Counted from the first letter of the stretch, positions 1-7,829 are shown. The stretch: DNA of 64,000 bases from a virus (IMGVR_UViG_3300021067_000006:26838-90837), one strand, 5' to 3'. A program made the numbers and translations. Notes: a model not told the origin generated them from the sequence alone.

Positions 1-797
1 TTGTCGCGCAGCACGGCGTTCTCGTTCTGCACGCGCTCAGCGAGCTGCCGAGCGCCATCGACGGTCGATTGCCAGAACTCGTCGCGCGCCTTCACCGCGG
101 CGAGGATTCGCGCGTCCAACGCCTCGAGCGCGTCGCAGAGCACGTGCACGCTCTCGCCCGCGGCGCCGTCGTTCCTGAACTTTTCACGGCAGAACGCGAT
201 CGCGGCGCGCACCTTCTCGTCGGTGTGCGGCTTCGCTCTGCTACCGCACCCGTACCACTTCTCGCGCGCCACCGTCGCGCGGTCGAACGCGGCCATGCAC
301 TCGAATAGGAATTCGCCGAGCACGAAGTCCGGCGTGTTGCTGTGCCGCTCGGCGCCGTTCCGGTTCACGACCTGAGCGAGCTCGCGCATGAACTGCTCGT
401 CGCGCTCGAGCTGCGCATCAGCCGCCGCGTGCAGCCCGGCGAGGTCGCGCTCGACACCGAACAGCGGCTCGACAGGCTCGACCATCGGCTGCGCTTCCGG
501 CTGCACCGGAGACTCCGCGCACAACCGCAGCGCCTCGCTCAATTCGTCAGCCATTTCTTCGAAGAATACTTGCGGGTTCGTGTACCCGTCCTCGCGCAAT
601 CCGCGAATCCTCTCTCGCCATGCCTCGTGTAACTTGTTGAGCGGCGCCAGCTTCGTCGACTCGCGTCGCTCGTCGAACCTGCCGAGGTCGTACACCGCGC
701 GCCGCCCGAGGTTGTCGAGATCATCTCGCCCCGACTGGTCGCGCAGGAAGCCGTTAGCGAATTCGCGTTTGAGGTCTTCGTCGGTTCGATTCGTCAT
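1..797 (-). CDS. phage protein of unknown function, C-terminus beyond window
   Basis: The gene reads off the left edge, so only 265 N-terminal residues are visible. The ATG follows AAAGGGGA, a good Shine-Dalgarno. The first 150 residues are charged and helical. From about residue 156 there is a stretch, DFVLGEFLFECMAAFDRA followed by REKWYGCG, that I recall from hypothetical proteins of many tailed phages, usually ahead of a variable C-terminal domain. No enzyme motif is visible and no function is proposed. Thirteen bases separate it from the small membrane-protein gene upstream. Confidence 0.85.
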   Translation of the reverse strand, partial: MTNRTDEDLKREFANGFLRDQSGRDDLDNLGRRAVYDLGRFDERRESTKLAPLNKLHEAWRERIRGLREDGYTNPQVFFEEMADELSEALRLCAESPVQPEAQPMVEPVEPLFGVERDLAGLHAAADAQLERDEQFMRELAQVVNRNGAERHSNTPDFVLGEFLFECMAAFDRATVAREKWYGCGSRAKPHTDEKVRAAIAFCREKFRNDGAAGESVHVLCDALEALDARILAAVKARDEFWQSTVDGARQLAERVQNENAVLRD

Positions 798-810
798 CGT
801 CAATCCCCTT

Positions 811-945
811 TCACGGCGCTCCGCGCAGCAGCAGCTCGCTCTCGACTTCATCCAGGTGCGCGAGGTACGCGACAAGTGATGCTGCCGCAACGCTCGCGGC
901 AAGCGCGACAAGCACGAGCAGCACGCGGAAGCGAGGCTCGCTCAC
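811..945 (-). CDS. 44-aa single-span membrane protein
   Basis: A GTG start overlaps the TGA of the upstream gene (GTGA). After a short basic N-terminus there is one long hydrophobic segment (residues 8-28, rich in V, L and A), then a short acidic tail. Size and shape fit a phage holin-like or accessory membrane peptide, but no family can be named. It sits at the end of a run of small overlapping genes. Confidence 0.65.
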   Translation of the reverse strand: MSEPRFRVLLVLVALAASVAAASLVAYLAHLDEVESELLLRGAP

Positions 946-1421
946 GACGCCTCGACGTAACACTTCGGGCGGCAGAGCTCGCAGCGCGTGCCCGCACGCA
1001 GCCACTCGTCGGAACCCTTGCGATAGCCCCACGCTGCGCCGGCGCGATGCGCGAGCTCGTTGGCGCAGCGCTCACACGCGACCGCCGCGATGAGCTGCGC
1101 CTCGCGCAAGCCGTGGCGCGGCGCGCGTAGGTAACCGCGGCAGAGCGAGCGCAGCCGCTCACGCAGCGTCGGCCTCACGAGCGCGAGCACGAGGCCCGGG
1201 CTGTACGTGGCCGTGCCGCGCATCAGCAGGCGCGTCTCGCTTTGCTCGCCGTCGGGGTCAGCTACGGCCGCGAGCTGATGCACCGTCTCGTGCATCGCGA
1301 CCTCGCGCACGCGCATGAAACAGAAGCCGTGCGGCGGGTCAACGAGCGAACCACCCTGCGGCGGAACCCAGCGGCGCCCTTCGTGGTCTTCGTACCAGAG
1401 AGTCGGGGGATGGCTTTGCAT
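942..1421 (-). CDS. hypothetical protein with two cysteine pairs, 159 aa
   Basis: The ATG at 1421 lacks a Shine-Dalgarno and is preceded at exactly five bases by GCATCATCG. The N-terminus (HPPTLWYEDHEGRRWVPPQGG) is polar. The C-terminal third holds CERC and CELC pairs about 29 residues apart and a further cysteine near the end, which looks like a zinc ribbon. MHETVHQ near residue 43 resembles an HExxH-like helix but lacks the second histidine in register. Function unknown. Confidence 0.75.
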   Translation of the reverse strand: MQSHPPTLWYEDHEGRRWVPPQGGSLVDPPHGFCFMRVREVAMHETVHQLAAVADPDGEQSETRLLMRGTATYSPGLVLALVRPTLRERLRSLCRGYLRAPRHGLREAQLIAAVACERCANELAHRAGAAWGYRKGSDEWLRAGTRCELCRPKCYVEAS

Positions 1422-1426
1422 ACCCC

Positions 1427-1435
1427 CGATGATGC
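1427..1435 (-). promoter_or_regulatory. start-associated box GCATCATCG
   Basis: This is the type copy of a nine-base box that lies five bases before a start codon (here ATG 1421) where a ribosome binding site would be expected. It directly follows the TGA of the gene at 1436. The internal CATCAT has the A and T expected of a -10 hexamer, seven bases before the start codon. Confidence 0.55.
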
Positions 1436-1702
1436 TCACCGAGGCAACGAGCCGCGCACGTACACCCGCTCCTGCGTCGCGACGCATGGTTGCTGCACGA
1501 GCCTGATCTCACCGAGCTCGACCATCCGATCAAGGCACGCGAGCATCAGGTACGAATCACCAGTCGACGTCATCAGCGCTTCGACCACACGCACAGCGCC
1601 AGCAACCGCGAGCAGCTCACGCACCCGATCGCGAATCTGAAGAAACATCACCTGCCCGTCATCGGTGAACAGGCGCGACTTCTCTTTGGCGTAGTCGTAC
1701 AT
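1436..1702 (-). CDS. small phage protein, winged-helix-like, 88 aa
   Basis: The ATG at 1702 is preceded by GCATCATCG plus five bases. The pattern KSRLFTDDGQVMFLQIRDRV, then STGDSYLMLACLDRMVELGEI, is one I recognise from a widespread phage and plasmid hypothetical family. The second half reads as a helix-turn-helix/winged-helix fold (MLACLDRMVELGEIRLV followed by a strand). A DNA-binding role is plausible but not shown. It lies between two other short overlapping genes. Confidence 0.75.
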   Translation of the reverse strand: MYDYAKEKSRLFTDDGQVMFLQIRDRVRELLAVAGAVRVVEALMTSTGDSYLMLACLDRMVELGEIRLVQQPCVATQERVYVRGSLPR

Positions 1703-1716
1703 GAGACCGATGATGC

Positions 1717-1929
1717 TCACCGCATCAGGGCATCGCGGCGCAGGCACGCGACGTCGTCGCCGTAGCCCGTGCTCGCAAGGTTCTGCACGGGCACGCCCTC
1801 GCGGCGGATGCACTCGAGCGCGCGCTCGAATCGCTGCTCGCGCTCACGGCTGCACGTCGACCCCATCAGCGCAGTCGACGTGCCGACGACCGAGCTGATG
1901 AGCAGGCAATGCCAAACCTTCACGGTCAC
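1717..1929 (-). CDS. small N-terminally anchored protein, 70 aa
   Basis: The GTG start at 1929 overlaps the upstream TGA. Residues 5-23 are hydrophobic and end in a cysteine (TALMGSTC), giving either a signal anchor or a non-canonical lipobox. The rest is short, charged and contains one more cysteine pair candidate. Position among small overlapping genes and topology would suit a membrane or envelope accessory peptide; no homologue recognised. Confidence 0.6.
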   Translation of the reverse strand: MTVKVWHCLLISSVVGTSTALMGSTCSREREQRFERALECIRREGVPVQNLASTGYGDDVACLRRDALMR

Positions 1930-2159
1930 GGCAGGCCCTTCTCGGCAGCCCACCATCCTTCAACGACGAGCGTCCCCTCGGCGTGCTCGCCGGCGTCGAA
2001 CACCTCGCTGTCGTCGTGCACCAGGCTCTTTGGGATCCACCGCTCGACGCGATCGAGCTCGTCGTCCGTCGGCTGCAGCTCAATCAACAACGCGCGGTCC
2101 GTCTCCCGCAGGCAGCGCGCGCGGCAGTGGTAGAGCTCGGCCTCGTCGTCGCGGCTCAC
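1926..2159 (-). CDS. conserved small phage protein, 77 aa
   Basis: The GTG start at 2159 overlaps the upstream TGA. The ALLIEL...RWIPKSLVHDDSEV...EGTLVVEGWWAAEKGL pattern is a common phage and plasmid family of unknown function. The fold is probably small and mostly beta. Its neighbours on both sides are also short unknowns. Confidence 0.8.
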   Translation of the reverse strand: MSRDDEAELYHCRARCLRETDRALLIELQPTDDELDRVERWIPKSLVHDDSEVFDAGEHAEGTLVVEGWWAAEKGLP

Positions 2160-2623
2160 AGCGACCGCCACTTCTGCGAGAAGCGCCGTCGGAGCTCGGC
2201 GAGACTCTCGGCGCGCTCGCCCGGCCACGCCTCACGCGGCGTCGTCGCAGCGTCCACGCCCGCGGGCAGCTCGCCGAACACGCGCGAGAACAGCTCCTCG
2301 GCGAGGCCCGCAAGCGCCGCGGTCGGAGGCGCAACGAGCGAGCCGTCGAGCAGCGCGCAGAGCACCTCGGCGTCGGTCGCCGGGCGCGTGTCCTCGCCGC
2401 GCTGCACGCGCTCGATGAGCTCGCAGCAGTGCGCCCGGTACGTGCTGAGCGCCTTGCCGAGCAGCGGCCGCGTCGGCTGCAAAAGCGCGAACGTCGCGCG
2501 CTGCTCTCCCGTCTCGGCGAGCACCGTCTCGGCCACGGCCATGCACTCGAACGTGAAGCGCACGGCCTCGCAGGCGCTCGCGCCGAGATGGGCGAACAGC
2601 GCGTCGAGCACCACGCCACGCAT
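2156..2623 (-). CDS. hypothetical alpha-helical protein, 155 aa
   Basis: ATG at 2623; the first gene after the palindromic repeat at 2642-2663. The protein is almost entirely helical, alanine- and leucine-rich, with two cysteines in the central part. No motif is recognised. No clear Shine-Dalgarno precedes the ATG (GACCGGGGC), and the nearest promoter-like element is the palindrome itself, whose TCGCGC core would need a -10 that I do not see. Confidence 0.7.
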   Translation of the reverse strand: MRGVVLDALFAHLGASACEAVRFTFECMAVAETVLAETGEQRATFALLQPTRPLLGKALSTYRAHCCELIERVQRGEDTRPATDAEVLCALLDGSLVAPPTAALAGLAEELFSRVFGELPAGVDAATTPREAWPGERAESLAELRRRFSQKWRSL

Positions 2624-2641
2624 GCCCCGGTCGGGGCGGGA

Positions 2642-2663
2642 TATGCAATCGCGCGATTCCAAA
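2642..2663. repeat. 22-bp palindromic element, copy 1
   Basis: The core AATCGCGCGATT is perfect. The outer arms are TATGC on one side and CCAAA on the other, i.e. the two arm types seen across the family. It lies in the gap between the stop at 2674 and the ATG at 2623. Confidence 0.85.
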
Positions 2664-2673
2664 GACCGGGTTG

Positions 2674-2937
2674 TCACGGCGTCGTCCCTTCCTCATCGGC
2701 CACTTCACACGCGCGTAGAACGCTGGCTTTCCACTGCTCCATCGCGAACAGCAGCACGGGCAGGTCCTGCGAACCGCCCCGCTGCCAGTACGTTCGGCGG
2801 CCACCGTCGGCGAGCACAACCACCGAGTGAAACTTGCCGGCCTTCGCCTCGGCGAGCGCGCTCTCGAGCACGCTCACGACCTCAGCCACGATGGCCGGCG
2901 GTACCGCCGGCGCGAGCTGTATCGGCTTCTCGCTCAC
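2674..2937 (-). CDS. hypothetical protein, 87 aa
   Basis: The GTG at 2937 overlaps the TGA of the ComM-like gene. The protein begins with a helix rich in valine and alanine, then GKFHSVVVLADGGRRTYWQ (a strand-turn-strand) and a final helix. It is probably co-translated with the ComM-like protein. Function unknown. Confidence 0.7.
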   Translation of the reverse strand: MSEKPIQLAPAVPPAIVAEVVSVLESALAEAKAGKFHSVVVLADGGRRTYWQRGGSQDLPVLLFAMEQWKASVLRACEVADEEGTTP

Positions 2938-4118
2938 GGCAGGCTCACCGTCTTCAGCTTGAGCAGCTGCGCGTGCTTCGTCACGCGCGCACGGAAGGCG
3001 TCGACGTGCTCCGCCTTGCACGTACAGCGACCCTCGGGCGAGCCGAGCCGACCGCACGGGCACGGCAGCGTCGACGCGATGATGCGCGCCGGGCGCGCCG
3101 GCAGCCGCACCTCGACGCCGTCGGCACGCCGATACTTGACGTGCCCCTGCTCGAGCACGCGCGCCATTGCCTCGATCGACGACGTTCGCCAGTCGCCGAG
3201 CTCATCGAGCACGAGCACGCCGTGCGTCGCCATCGACACCTCACCGAACGACCAGATCGTCGGCGTCAGCTCGAACCCGATGAGCCCCCGCTCGCTCACC
3301 GAGCAGTGTGGCGCGCGCGCCGGCCGCACCGCGCCCGCCGGCGCCATCCCGATTCCAGCGGCCGAGCGGATGGCGAGCACCTCGAGCGCCTGCAACGGCC
3401 CGAGCGCGCCGAGCTCGTACAGCGCCGCGCGCGCCACCGAGCTCACGCGGTACTCGTTCGACACGTAGCTCGGGCTGATGAGCAGCACGTCGCCCGTGCG
3501 CGGCACCTGCTCGGGCAGCACAGGCACCGGCATCGTCGACCACTGCCGCTCGTTGTCGAGCTCGGGTGTGAGGGTCGTGCGTGCGCCCAACGTGAGCCCG
3601 TGTCCCGGCCGCCCCGTGCGCGCGAACTCGAGCACGGGCCTGAGATGCCGCGCGCCGTAGACCGTGACGTTCTCGGCGAGGCTCGCCTCGGGCAAGTCCT
3701 CATCGCACACCACGACTGTGCGGCAGGCGCCCGTGTCGGCGATGGCCTTCACGCGGGCAAGGCAACCGCGTACCGGCCGGAGCTCGCCGCCGAGCCCGAG
3801 CGACGCGACGCAACCGATCTCGAGCATCGCGCTCGCATCGTCGAACGTGGCATCCGCCACTGCGAGCGCGAGGTCAAAGCCGTAATCGAGACCTTTCACG
3901 TCGAACGCGACCGGCGGCTTGCCGAGCACGGCGGTATCGCTCGCGACTAGCGCCGCGCTCACACGAACCGTCGCCTCGCGCACGCGCATCGAATCGCCGC
4001 CGTAGTTGGGGAACGCGTACCGATTGAGCAGCAGAGCGTCATTCGCGGCAGCGCTCGCGGTGATGGTGAGATGCTCGCCTTCGACGCCAACGAGCCGCGC
4101 GGTGTGAACGAGAGTCAT
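2934..4118 (-). CDS. ComM/YifB-like AAA+ (Mg-chelatase family) protein with degenerate P-loop
   Basis: 394 aa. Residues 1-165 match the N-terminal domain of ComM/YifB proteins (LGLGGELRPVRGCL, then VVVCDEDLPEASL and VTVYGARHLRPVLEF). The second half keeps Mg-chelatase ATPase hallmarks: RPARAPHCSVS, FGEVSMATHGVLVLDELGDW with a Walker B at 301-306, and TLPCPCG. The Walker A position (211-222) reads VLLISPSYVSNE with no GKT/S, so ATP binding is doubtful. The family C-terminal lid is missing. Bacterial ComM is a branch-migration helicase acting in transformation; here a structural or decoy role is possible. The ATG at 4118 follows GCATCCTCC plus five bases. Confidence 0.8.
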   Translation of the reverse strand: MTLVHTARLVGVEGEHLTITASAAANDALLLNRYAFPNYGGDSMRVREATVRVSAALVASDTAVLGKPPVAFDVKGLDYGFDLALAVADATFDDASAMLEIGCVASLGLGGELRPVRGCLARVKAIADTGACRTVVVCDEDLPEASLAENVTVYGARHLRPVLEFARTGRPGHGLTLGARTTLTPELDNERQWSTMPVPVLPEQVPRTGDVLLISPSYVSNEYRVSSVARAALYELGALGPLQALEVLAIRSAAGIGMAPAGAVRPARAPHCSVSERGLIGFELTPTIWSFGEVSMATHGVLVLDELGDWRTSSIEAMARVLEQGHVKYRRADGVEVRLPARPARIIASTLPCPCGRLGSPEGRCTCKAEHVDAFRARVTKHAQLLKLKTVSLP

Positions 4119-4150
4119 GGTTCGGAGGATGCCGCACGCGCAGCGGCAGC

Positions 4151-4243
4151 TCATCGCCAACCTAAGTCGACCGCGATGTCGTTAGCTACAACCCAAGCAA
4201 CGAAAACGCACAGCAGGCAATCGATTAGATCGATAACGTTCAC
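4151..4243 (-). CDS. 30-aa membrane microprotein B
   Basis: GTG at 4243 follows GAGAGGTGG, a good Shine-Dalgarno. It encodes a 30-residue, single hydrophobic span peptide containing CVFVAWVVANDIA and ending in GWR. It is clearly related to the peptide encoded immediately upstream (4254-4346): both share C-V-x-VAWVV, an Asp/Asn shortly after, and a terminal GWR. Function unknown. Confidence 0.65.
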   Translation of the reverse strand: MNVIDLIDCLLCVFVAWVVANDIAVDLGWR

Positions 4244-4253
4244 GAGCCACCTC

Positions 4254-4346
4254 TCATCCGCGCCACCCGCAGAACGTCGCCACGACATCGGTCACGACCC
4301 ACGCGACGCTGACGCAGACCATGACCTCAAACAACCCGCCCATCAC
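4254..4346 (-). CDS. 30-aa membrane microprotein A
   Basis: GTG at 4346 overlaps the TGA of the upstream gene. It encodes a 30-residue hydrophobic peptide with CVSVAWVVTDVVA and a terminal GWRG. It is the paralogue of the peptide at 4151-4243. The shared VAWVV core, equal length and tandem arrangement argue that both are real genes despite their size. Confidence 0.65.
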   Translation of the reverse strand: MMGGLFEVMVCVSVAWVVTDVVATFCGWRG

Positions 4347-4561
4347 GGCGCGCGCTTCCTCGCGAGCTGCCGCGCAATGTCGCCGGCCGGCGTCAGCTCA
4401 GCCGGCGCTGTCGCGCTGTAACGCAACAGCGCCCGGTCGATGAGCAGCCCGAGCGTGCGCGTGACGTGCCGCGAATATCGCCGTAGCCCGAACGGCGAGC
4501 GGCCCTCGGCGATGCAGTCGAGCACTTCGCACTGAAACGCGGTCAGCGGCTTCTCGCTCAC
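4343..4561 (-). CDS. small winged-helix-like protein, 72 aa
   Basis: GTG at 4561 overlaps the upstream TGA. LTAFQCEVLDCIAEG then RHVTRTLGLLIDRALLRYS followed by ELTPAGDIA has the helix-helix-recognition helix-wing rhythm of a small winged-helix protein (compare the frequent LTPAG in MarR/PadR-type wings). DNA binding is an inference. Confidence 0.7.
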   Translation of the reverse strand: MSEKPLTAFQCEVLDCIAEGRSPFGLRRYSRHVTRTLGLLIDRALLRYSATAPAELTPAGDIARQLARKRAP

Positions 4562-4743
4562 GACTTCACCAGCACGAGCCCGATGATTCGCTCGCCGTCC
4601 ATGAGCTCGGGTGTCCCGTGCGCGCTGTGTTCAGCGTAGAAAGCCCGCATCTCTTTCGCCGTGACGAGCGGATCGTCGCTCGCACGCACCGCAAGTGTCG
4701 CGCCGCACGTCGAGCATCGCAGGCCTGTGAGTCTCACGCTCAT
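4558..4743 (-). CDS. small CxxC protein, 61 aa
   Basis: ATG at 4743 overlaps the upstream TGA (ATGA). One CSTC pair lies near the N-terminus; a second pair is absent, so metal binding would need dimerisation. The C-terminal half (ERIIGLVLVKS) is beta-rich. Function unknown. Confidence 0.7.
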   Translation of the reverse strand: MSVRLTGLRCSTCGATLAVRASDDPLVTAKEMRAFYAEHSAHGTPELMDGERIIGLVLVKS

Positions 4744-6563
4744 GACTTTTCCACCACGGCCCGACGGAGCAGCACACGCGACTCCTCAGGCCCTTTCCAG
4801 AAAGGCTGAATCCAGATCGTTTTGCGCAGGCTGCGCCGCGGCCCGTGCACCTGCTGTCGCCAGTGCCCGCGCACCAGGAACTGCACCTTCGGGCTTCCGC
4901 CGCCCGCGCCGCGCCGGCGCCCCGATAGGTGCTCGGTGAGCTCACTGCGCAGGTCGAGCTCGAGCGGCTTGCTCAAGACGAACCGCGCCTGCTCGAGCTC
5001 GGGCGGACCTGAGCGCCCCTTCGCCGAGCGGCTCGTTCCCTCGCTCGCGCCGCGCTCGCGCCGGAACTCGTCGGGCTCACTGAGCGCGAGGCAGCAGCCG
5101 CGCACGAGCGCGCGGATCGTCGGCAAGAGGCGACCGCCGTAAGCACCGACCGCATCGGTCACATCGTCGATGTGCAGCACGGTGCCTTGCTCGAGCACGA
5201 GCGCGACCGGCTCGGCGCCGACGCACCACACGCGGCGTGTCGTGTTGCGCCCGAGCTCGGGGGTATCAAGCAGCCCGTCCGGCAGCGTGAGCGACCACGC
5301 CTTCCATGGCGCGCCGACCTCGACCGTATCGGGCACGTCCGTGAGCGCGAGCGCGGCAGCGAGCCGGTGCCCGACCTCGAGCCGCGCGAAGCTGCTGTCG
5401 AGCCACAGCTCGACGAAGTCGAGCATCGCAGTGACGGCCTTGGGTGCGAGCTCGATGTCGGGCTCGCCGTAGAAGAGCACCTTGCCAAGATGCCTGAGCT
5501 TCGCGAGCGCGGGTGAGCGGTTCGCCTCGCGCTCGAGCACACGCTGCAGGAGCTCGTGCCCGCCCTCGCCGAGCTCTTTCTCGAGGCGCCACAGCGGCCG
5601 GAACACGTACGCCGTCGCCATCGCCGTCGCCTCGACGTTGCTCGGCGTCTTCGCGTTCGGCGGGATCGGCGCGCGTGCCGCGGCCTGCCGCGCGTTGGCC
5701 ATCGCCTCGGCGATGCGCGCGAGCATCGCCGGATGCTCGCGCTCGAGCTCACGAAGTTTGCCGATCGACGGCCGGAGCTCGCCAAACTCGGCCTCGATGA
5801 GCACCTCATCGAGCAGCAGGTCGACGATGCGATCGAACGTGTTCGCGAGATCCATCGCGACGCGATCGAGAGGCGGCAGCTTCGCGCGCACGCGCCTGAG
5901 GATCTCTTTCCTCAGCGCGACTGTGTGGTCGACCGACGTGCGGCCACGCACGGGCCTGAGCTTCGGCATCTCCTCGAGCACCTCGAGCGTCGACTCGCGC
6001 ACGGCTTCGACGATGTCGCGCTCGACGTCGGCAGCGAACGCGTCGGCGATCTGCTCGGGCTTGCCGGCGGAGCCTGGCTGCATCGTCGCCGCCATGGTGA
6101 CCGCGGCACCGATGCGCACATCTTCGCTCTGCATCGCCGGCTGCTTGGCGATGAGCTCGTCGATGGCGTCGCTGTGCAGCGCCGGCTGCTCGGCGACGAT
6201 CGCCTCGAGGTCATCGGTGCGCAGCGTGAGCGCGGCGTGTCCGCTTCGCGTGAGCGCGACGTTGAGAGGGTCCGGCGCGCGCTCGGCCTGGTACCCGTCG
6301 CGCTGCAGCTTCCCCGCCATGTACGCCTGCGACATCGTGCGGCTGCCCGGGGGCGCATCCGCATGCGCAAGCGCGCGATAGCGGCTCGTGGCCTTGGTGA
6401 TGGTGCGAGGCGTGGCCGTGCTCAGCGTCGCCGCCGTCGCCGTCGAGTAGGGAATCGCTGCCGCTGCGGCGCCTCGCTCCGCGTTCGCCCGCTCTGCCTT
6501 CACCGCCTCGCCCGACCGCTCCGCTGCAGCGAGCCGGCGCCGCAGCCTCTTGCCCTTGCTCAT
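4740..6563 (-). CDS. large protein of unknown function, 607 aa
   Basis: ATG at 6563 is preceded by GCATCATCG plus five bases, a box that is itself coding for the end of the upstream gene. The N-terminus is basic and low-complexity (MSKGKRLRRRLAAAERSGEA, then T/A/S-rich). The middle is long helical. The C-terminus has VQFLVRGHWRQQVHGPRR followed by TIWIQPFWKGPEE, a pattern I recall from the ends of actinobacterial and phage hypothetical proteins. No catalytic motif is evident. This is the largest product of the left-hand small-gene region. Confidence 0.8.
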   Translation of the reverse strand: MSKGKRLRRRLAAAERSGEAVKAERANAERGAAAAAIPYSTATAATLSTATPRTITKATSRYRALAHADAPPGSRTMSQAYMAGKLQRDGYQAERAPDPLNVALTRSGHAALTLRTDDLEAIVAEQPALHSDAIDELIAKQPAMQSEDVRIGAAVTMAATMQPGSAGKPEQIADAFAADVERDIVEAVRESTLEVLEEMPKLRPVRGRTSVDHTVALRKEILRRVRAKLPPLDRVAMDLANTFDRIVDLLLDEVLIEAEFGELRPSIGKLRELEREHPAMLARIAEAMANARQAAARAPIPPNAKTPSNVEATAMATAYVFRPLWRLEKELGEGGHELLQRVLEREANRSPALAKLRHLGKVLFYGEPDIELAPKAVTAMLDFVELWLDSSFARLEVGHRLAAALALTDVPDTVEVGAPWKAWSLTLPDGLLDTPELGRNTTRRVWCVGAEPVALVLEQGTVLHIDDVTDAVGAYGGRLLPTIRALVRGCCLALSEPDEFRRERGASEGTSRSAKGRSGPPELEQARFVLSKPLELDLRSELTEHLSGRRRGAGGGSPKVQFLVRGHWRQQVHGPRRSLRKTIWIQPFWKGPEESRVLLRRAVVEKS

Positions 6564-7087
6564 GTCCCCGATGATGCGCGCCAACGGAGCGAGCGCACCT
6601 CGGGAAGCCGGATGTCTTCGGGCACGCGCCACAGGCCGAGCTGTCCCCTGCACGGCACTGGCTCGGGCAGCGGCGCGTAATCGAGCACCGAGTAACCGTG
6701 CTGCCCGGCGATGCGCCATCGGTCCTGCGGGCCACGCACGACGCCGTCGTACACGCCGAGGGGTATGCCGAACCGCAGCAGCCCGACGATCGAACCGTAC
6801 GGCGGAGCGACGCGGCCCTTGATCAACGCGCCGCAGTCGTACTCGGGCACAAGCTCGGTAGGCACGCCCGCGCGCGCCGCGAGCTCGCAGTACGCCTTGA
6901 ACGCAGCGCGCGATGGGCGCTGCGAGACGTGCATCCAAACGACTCGATGCTCGAGCGGCAGCGCGCGCTTGCGGTTCTCCACAAGCTTCAGGTGCTCGGG
7001 CGGCAGCGCCGCCATGAACAGCGGCACAGGCCACTGAAACGACAGCGCCCTCGTCGCCGAGCGAAACCAATCCTTCGACAGGGTCAT
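6560..7087 (-). CDS. ASCH-domain-like protein, 175 aa
   Basis: TRALSFQWPVPLFMAA at the start, VENRKRALPLEHRVVWMHVS in the middle and LPEPVPCRGQLGLWRVP near the end match the ASCH (PUA-like beta-barrel) pattern. ASCH domains bind RNA or modified nucleosides; in phages the substrate is usually unknown. The ATG at 7087 is preceded at five bases by GCATCGTGT, a variant start-associated box, and by a palindromic repeat that supplies a -35-like CCGCGC. Confidence 0.75.
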   Translation of the reverse strand: MTLSKDWFRSATRALSFQWPVPLFMAALPPEHLKLVENRKRALPLEHRVVWMHVSQRPSRAAFKAYCELAARAGVPTELVPEYDCGALIKGRVAPPYGSIVGLLRFGIPLGVYDGVVRGPQDRWRIAGQHGYSVLDYAPLPEPVPCRGQLGLWRVPEDIRLPEVRSLRWRASSGT

Positions 7088-7344
7088 CGGCGACACGATG
7101 CCGCCGGTTTGGAATCGCGCGGTTCCAAACCGCGGTGAAGCACGACGAACCAATCGCGCGGACAAAGCGTCATGCCCGAGGGAAGCATCGCGAAGTGCGC
7201 GATGCGCGCGCCCTGCAGCTCAGCGAGCGGCCCGCGGTAGTCGGTGAAGCTCACGATCGTGTCGCGCCCCGGCGCCCACCACACGCGCAGCACGTCGCCG
7301 ACGCGCAGGTCTTCGGACCATACGTGCTCACCGTCGTCGCTCAC
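7084..7344 (-). CDS. conserved phage protein, 86 aa, palindrome encoded at C-terminus
   Basis: GTG at 7344 overlaps the upstream TGA. LRVGDVLRVWWAPGRDTIVS, YRGPL, then ARIAHFAMLPSGMTL is a pattern common to small hypothetical proteins of phages of high-GC bacteria. The last residues (GLEPRDSKPAA) are encoded by the palindromic repeat at 7108-7129, so the element forms a C-terminal tail on this protein. Confidence 0.75.
   Translation of the reverse strand: MSDDGEHVWSEDLRVGDVLRVWWAPGRDTIVSFTDYRGPLAELQGARIAHFAMLPSGMTLCPRDWFVVLHRGLEPRDSKPAASCRR
7095..7122 (-). promoter_or_regulatory. putative leaderless promoter inside palindrome
   Basis: CCGCGC inside the palindrome, a 16-base spacer and CATCGT seven bases before ATG 7087. 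It is weaker than the equivalent sites at 20242 and 45203 because both hexamers deviate. Confidence 0.35.
7108..7129. repeat. 22-bp palindromic element, copy 2
   Basis: TTTGGAA and TTCCAAA arms flank TCGCGCGG; the symmetric match extends to GG/CC outside the 22 bp. It is coding for the tail of the 86-aa protein and lies just upstream of the ASCH-like gene. Confidence 0.85.
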
Positions 7345-7829
7345 CCGACCATCCCAGGCAGCAAGAGCCGCGGCGTCTTGCCGGTCCGGTAACTCTCTTC
7401 GAGAGAGTCGGCGACGAGCAAGTGCACCGGACGCCCGTCGGGCAGCAGGATGTCGGCGAGGAATTCGCGCTCGACCGTCGTGATGCCGTCGGCGATGGCC
7501 TCGAGCTTCGCCGTCACGAGCAGGAGCAGGCGCCGCCACGACTGCCGCTCGAGCTGCGCGAGCCGCTCGCGGCGCCACTGCTCGCGCGACTTCCCGCGCC
7601 GGCGGTGTGGCACCTCGATGTCCTGCGGCACGCGCACCTCGAACCGGATCATCCGCTCCTGCAGCCGGCACTGCACCGCGGCAAGGCCGGTCTTGTCGTC
7701 GACGTAGGTCGCCCGCTCGCTCGCGCCGTGCTTCGCGAGCAGCGCGTCGAGCTGCGCCCGCGTGCGCTCGACCGGCACGCTCGTCGTTTCGGCAAACCGT
7801 CGCGGCTTCGGCGCCTTGGCTTTCGTCAT
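7341..7829 (-). CDS. conserved phage/plasmid protein, 162 aa
   Basis: VPVERTRAQLDALLAKHGAS, RRRGKSREQWRRERLAQLER, then AKLEAIADGITTVEREFLAD and LLPDGRPV form a pattern found in many phage and plasmid hypothetical proteins. The ATG at 7829 follows GCATCATCG plus five bases. Function unknown; helical, basic centre. Confidence 0.8.
   Translation of the reverse strand: MTKAKAPKPRRFAETTSVPVERTRAQLDALLAKHGASERATYVDDKTGLAAVQCRLQERMIRFEVRVPQDIEVPHRRRGKSREQWRRERLAQLERQSWRRLLLLVTAKLEAIADGITTVEREFLADILLPDGRPVHLLVADSLEESYRTGKTPRLLLPGMVG

Noticed and set aside
2642-2663. Palindromes as intrinsic terminators
   Set aside because: No T-tract, found in coding regions and upstream of starts, and they overlap -35 elements in several places.
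1983-3950. Long plus-strand frame of 655 codons
   Set aside because: It covers six clear minus-strand genes including the ComM-like protein. Its product is Arg/Ala/Ser/His-rich nonsense typical of the complement of GC-rich genes.
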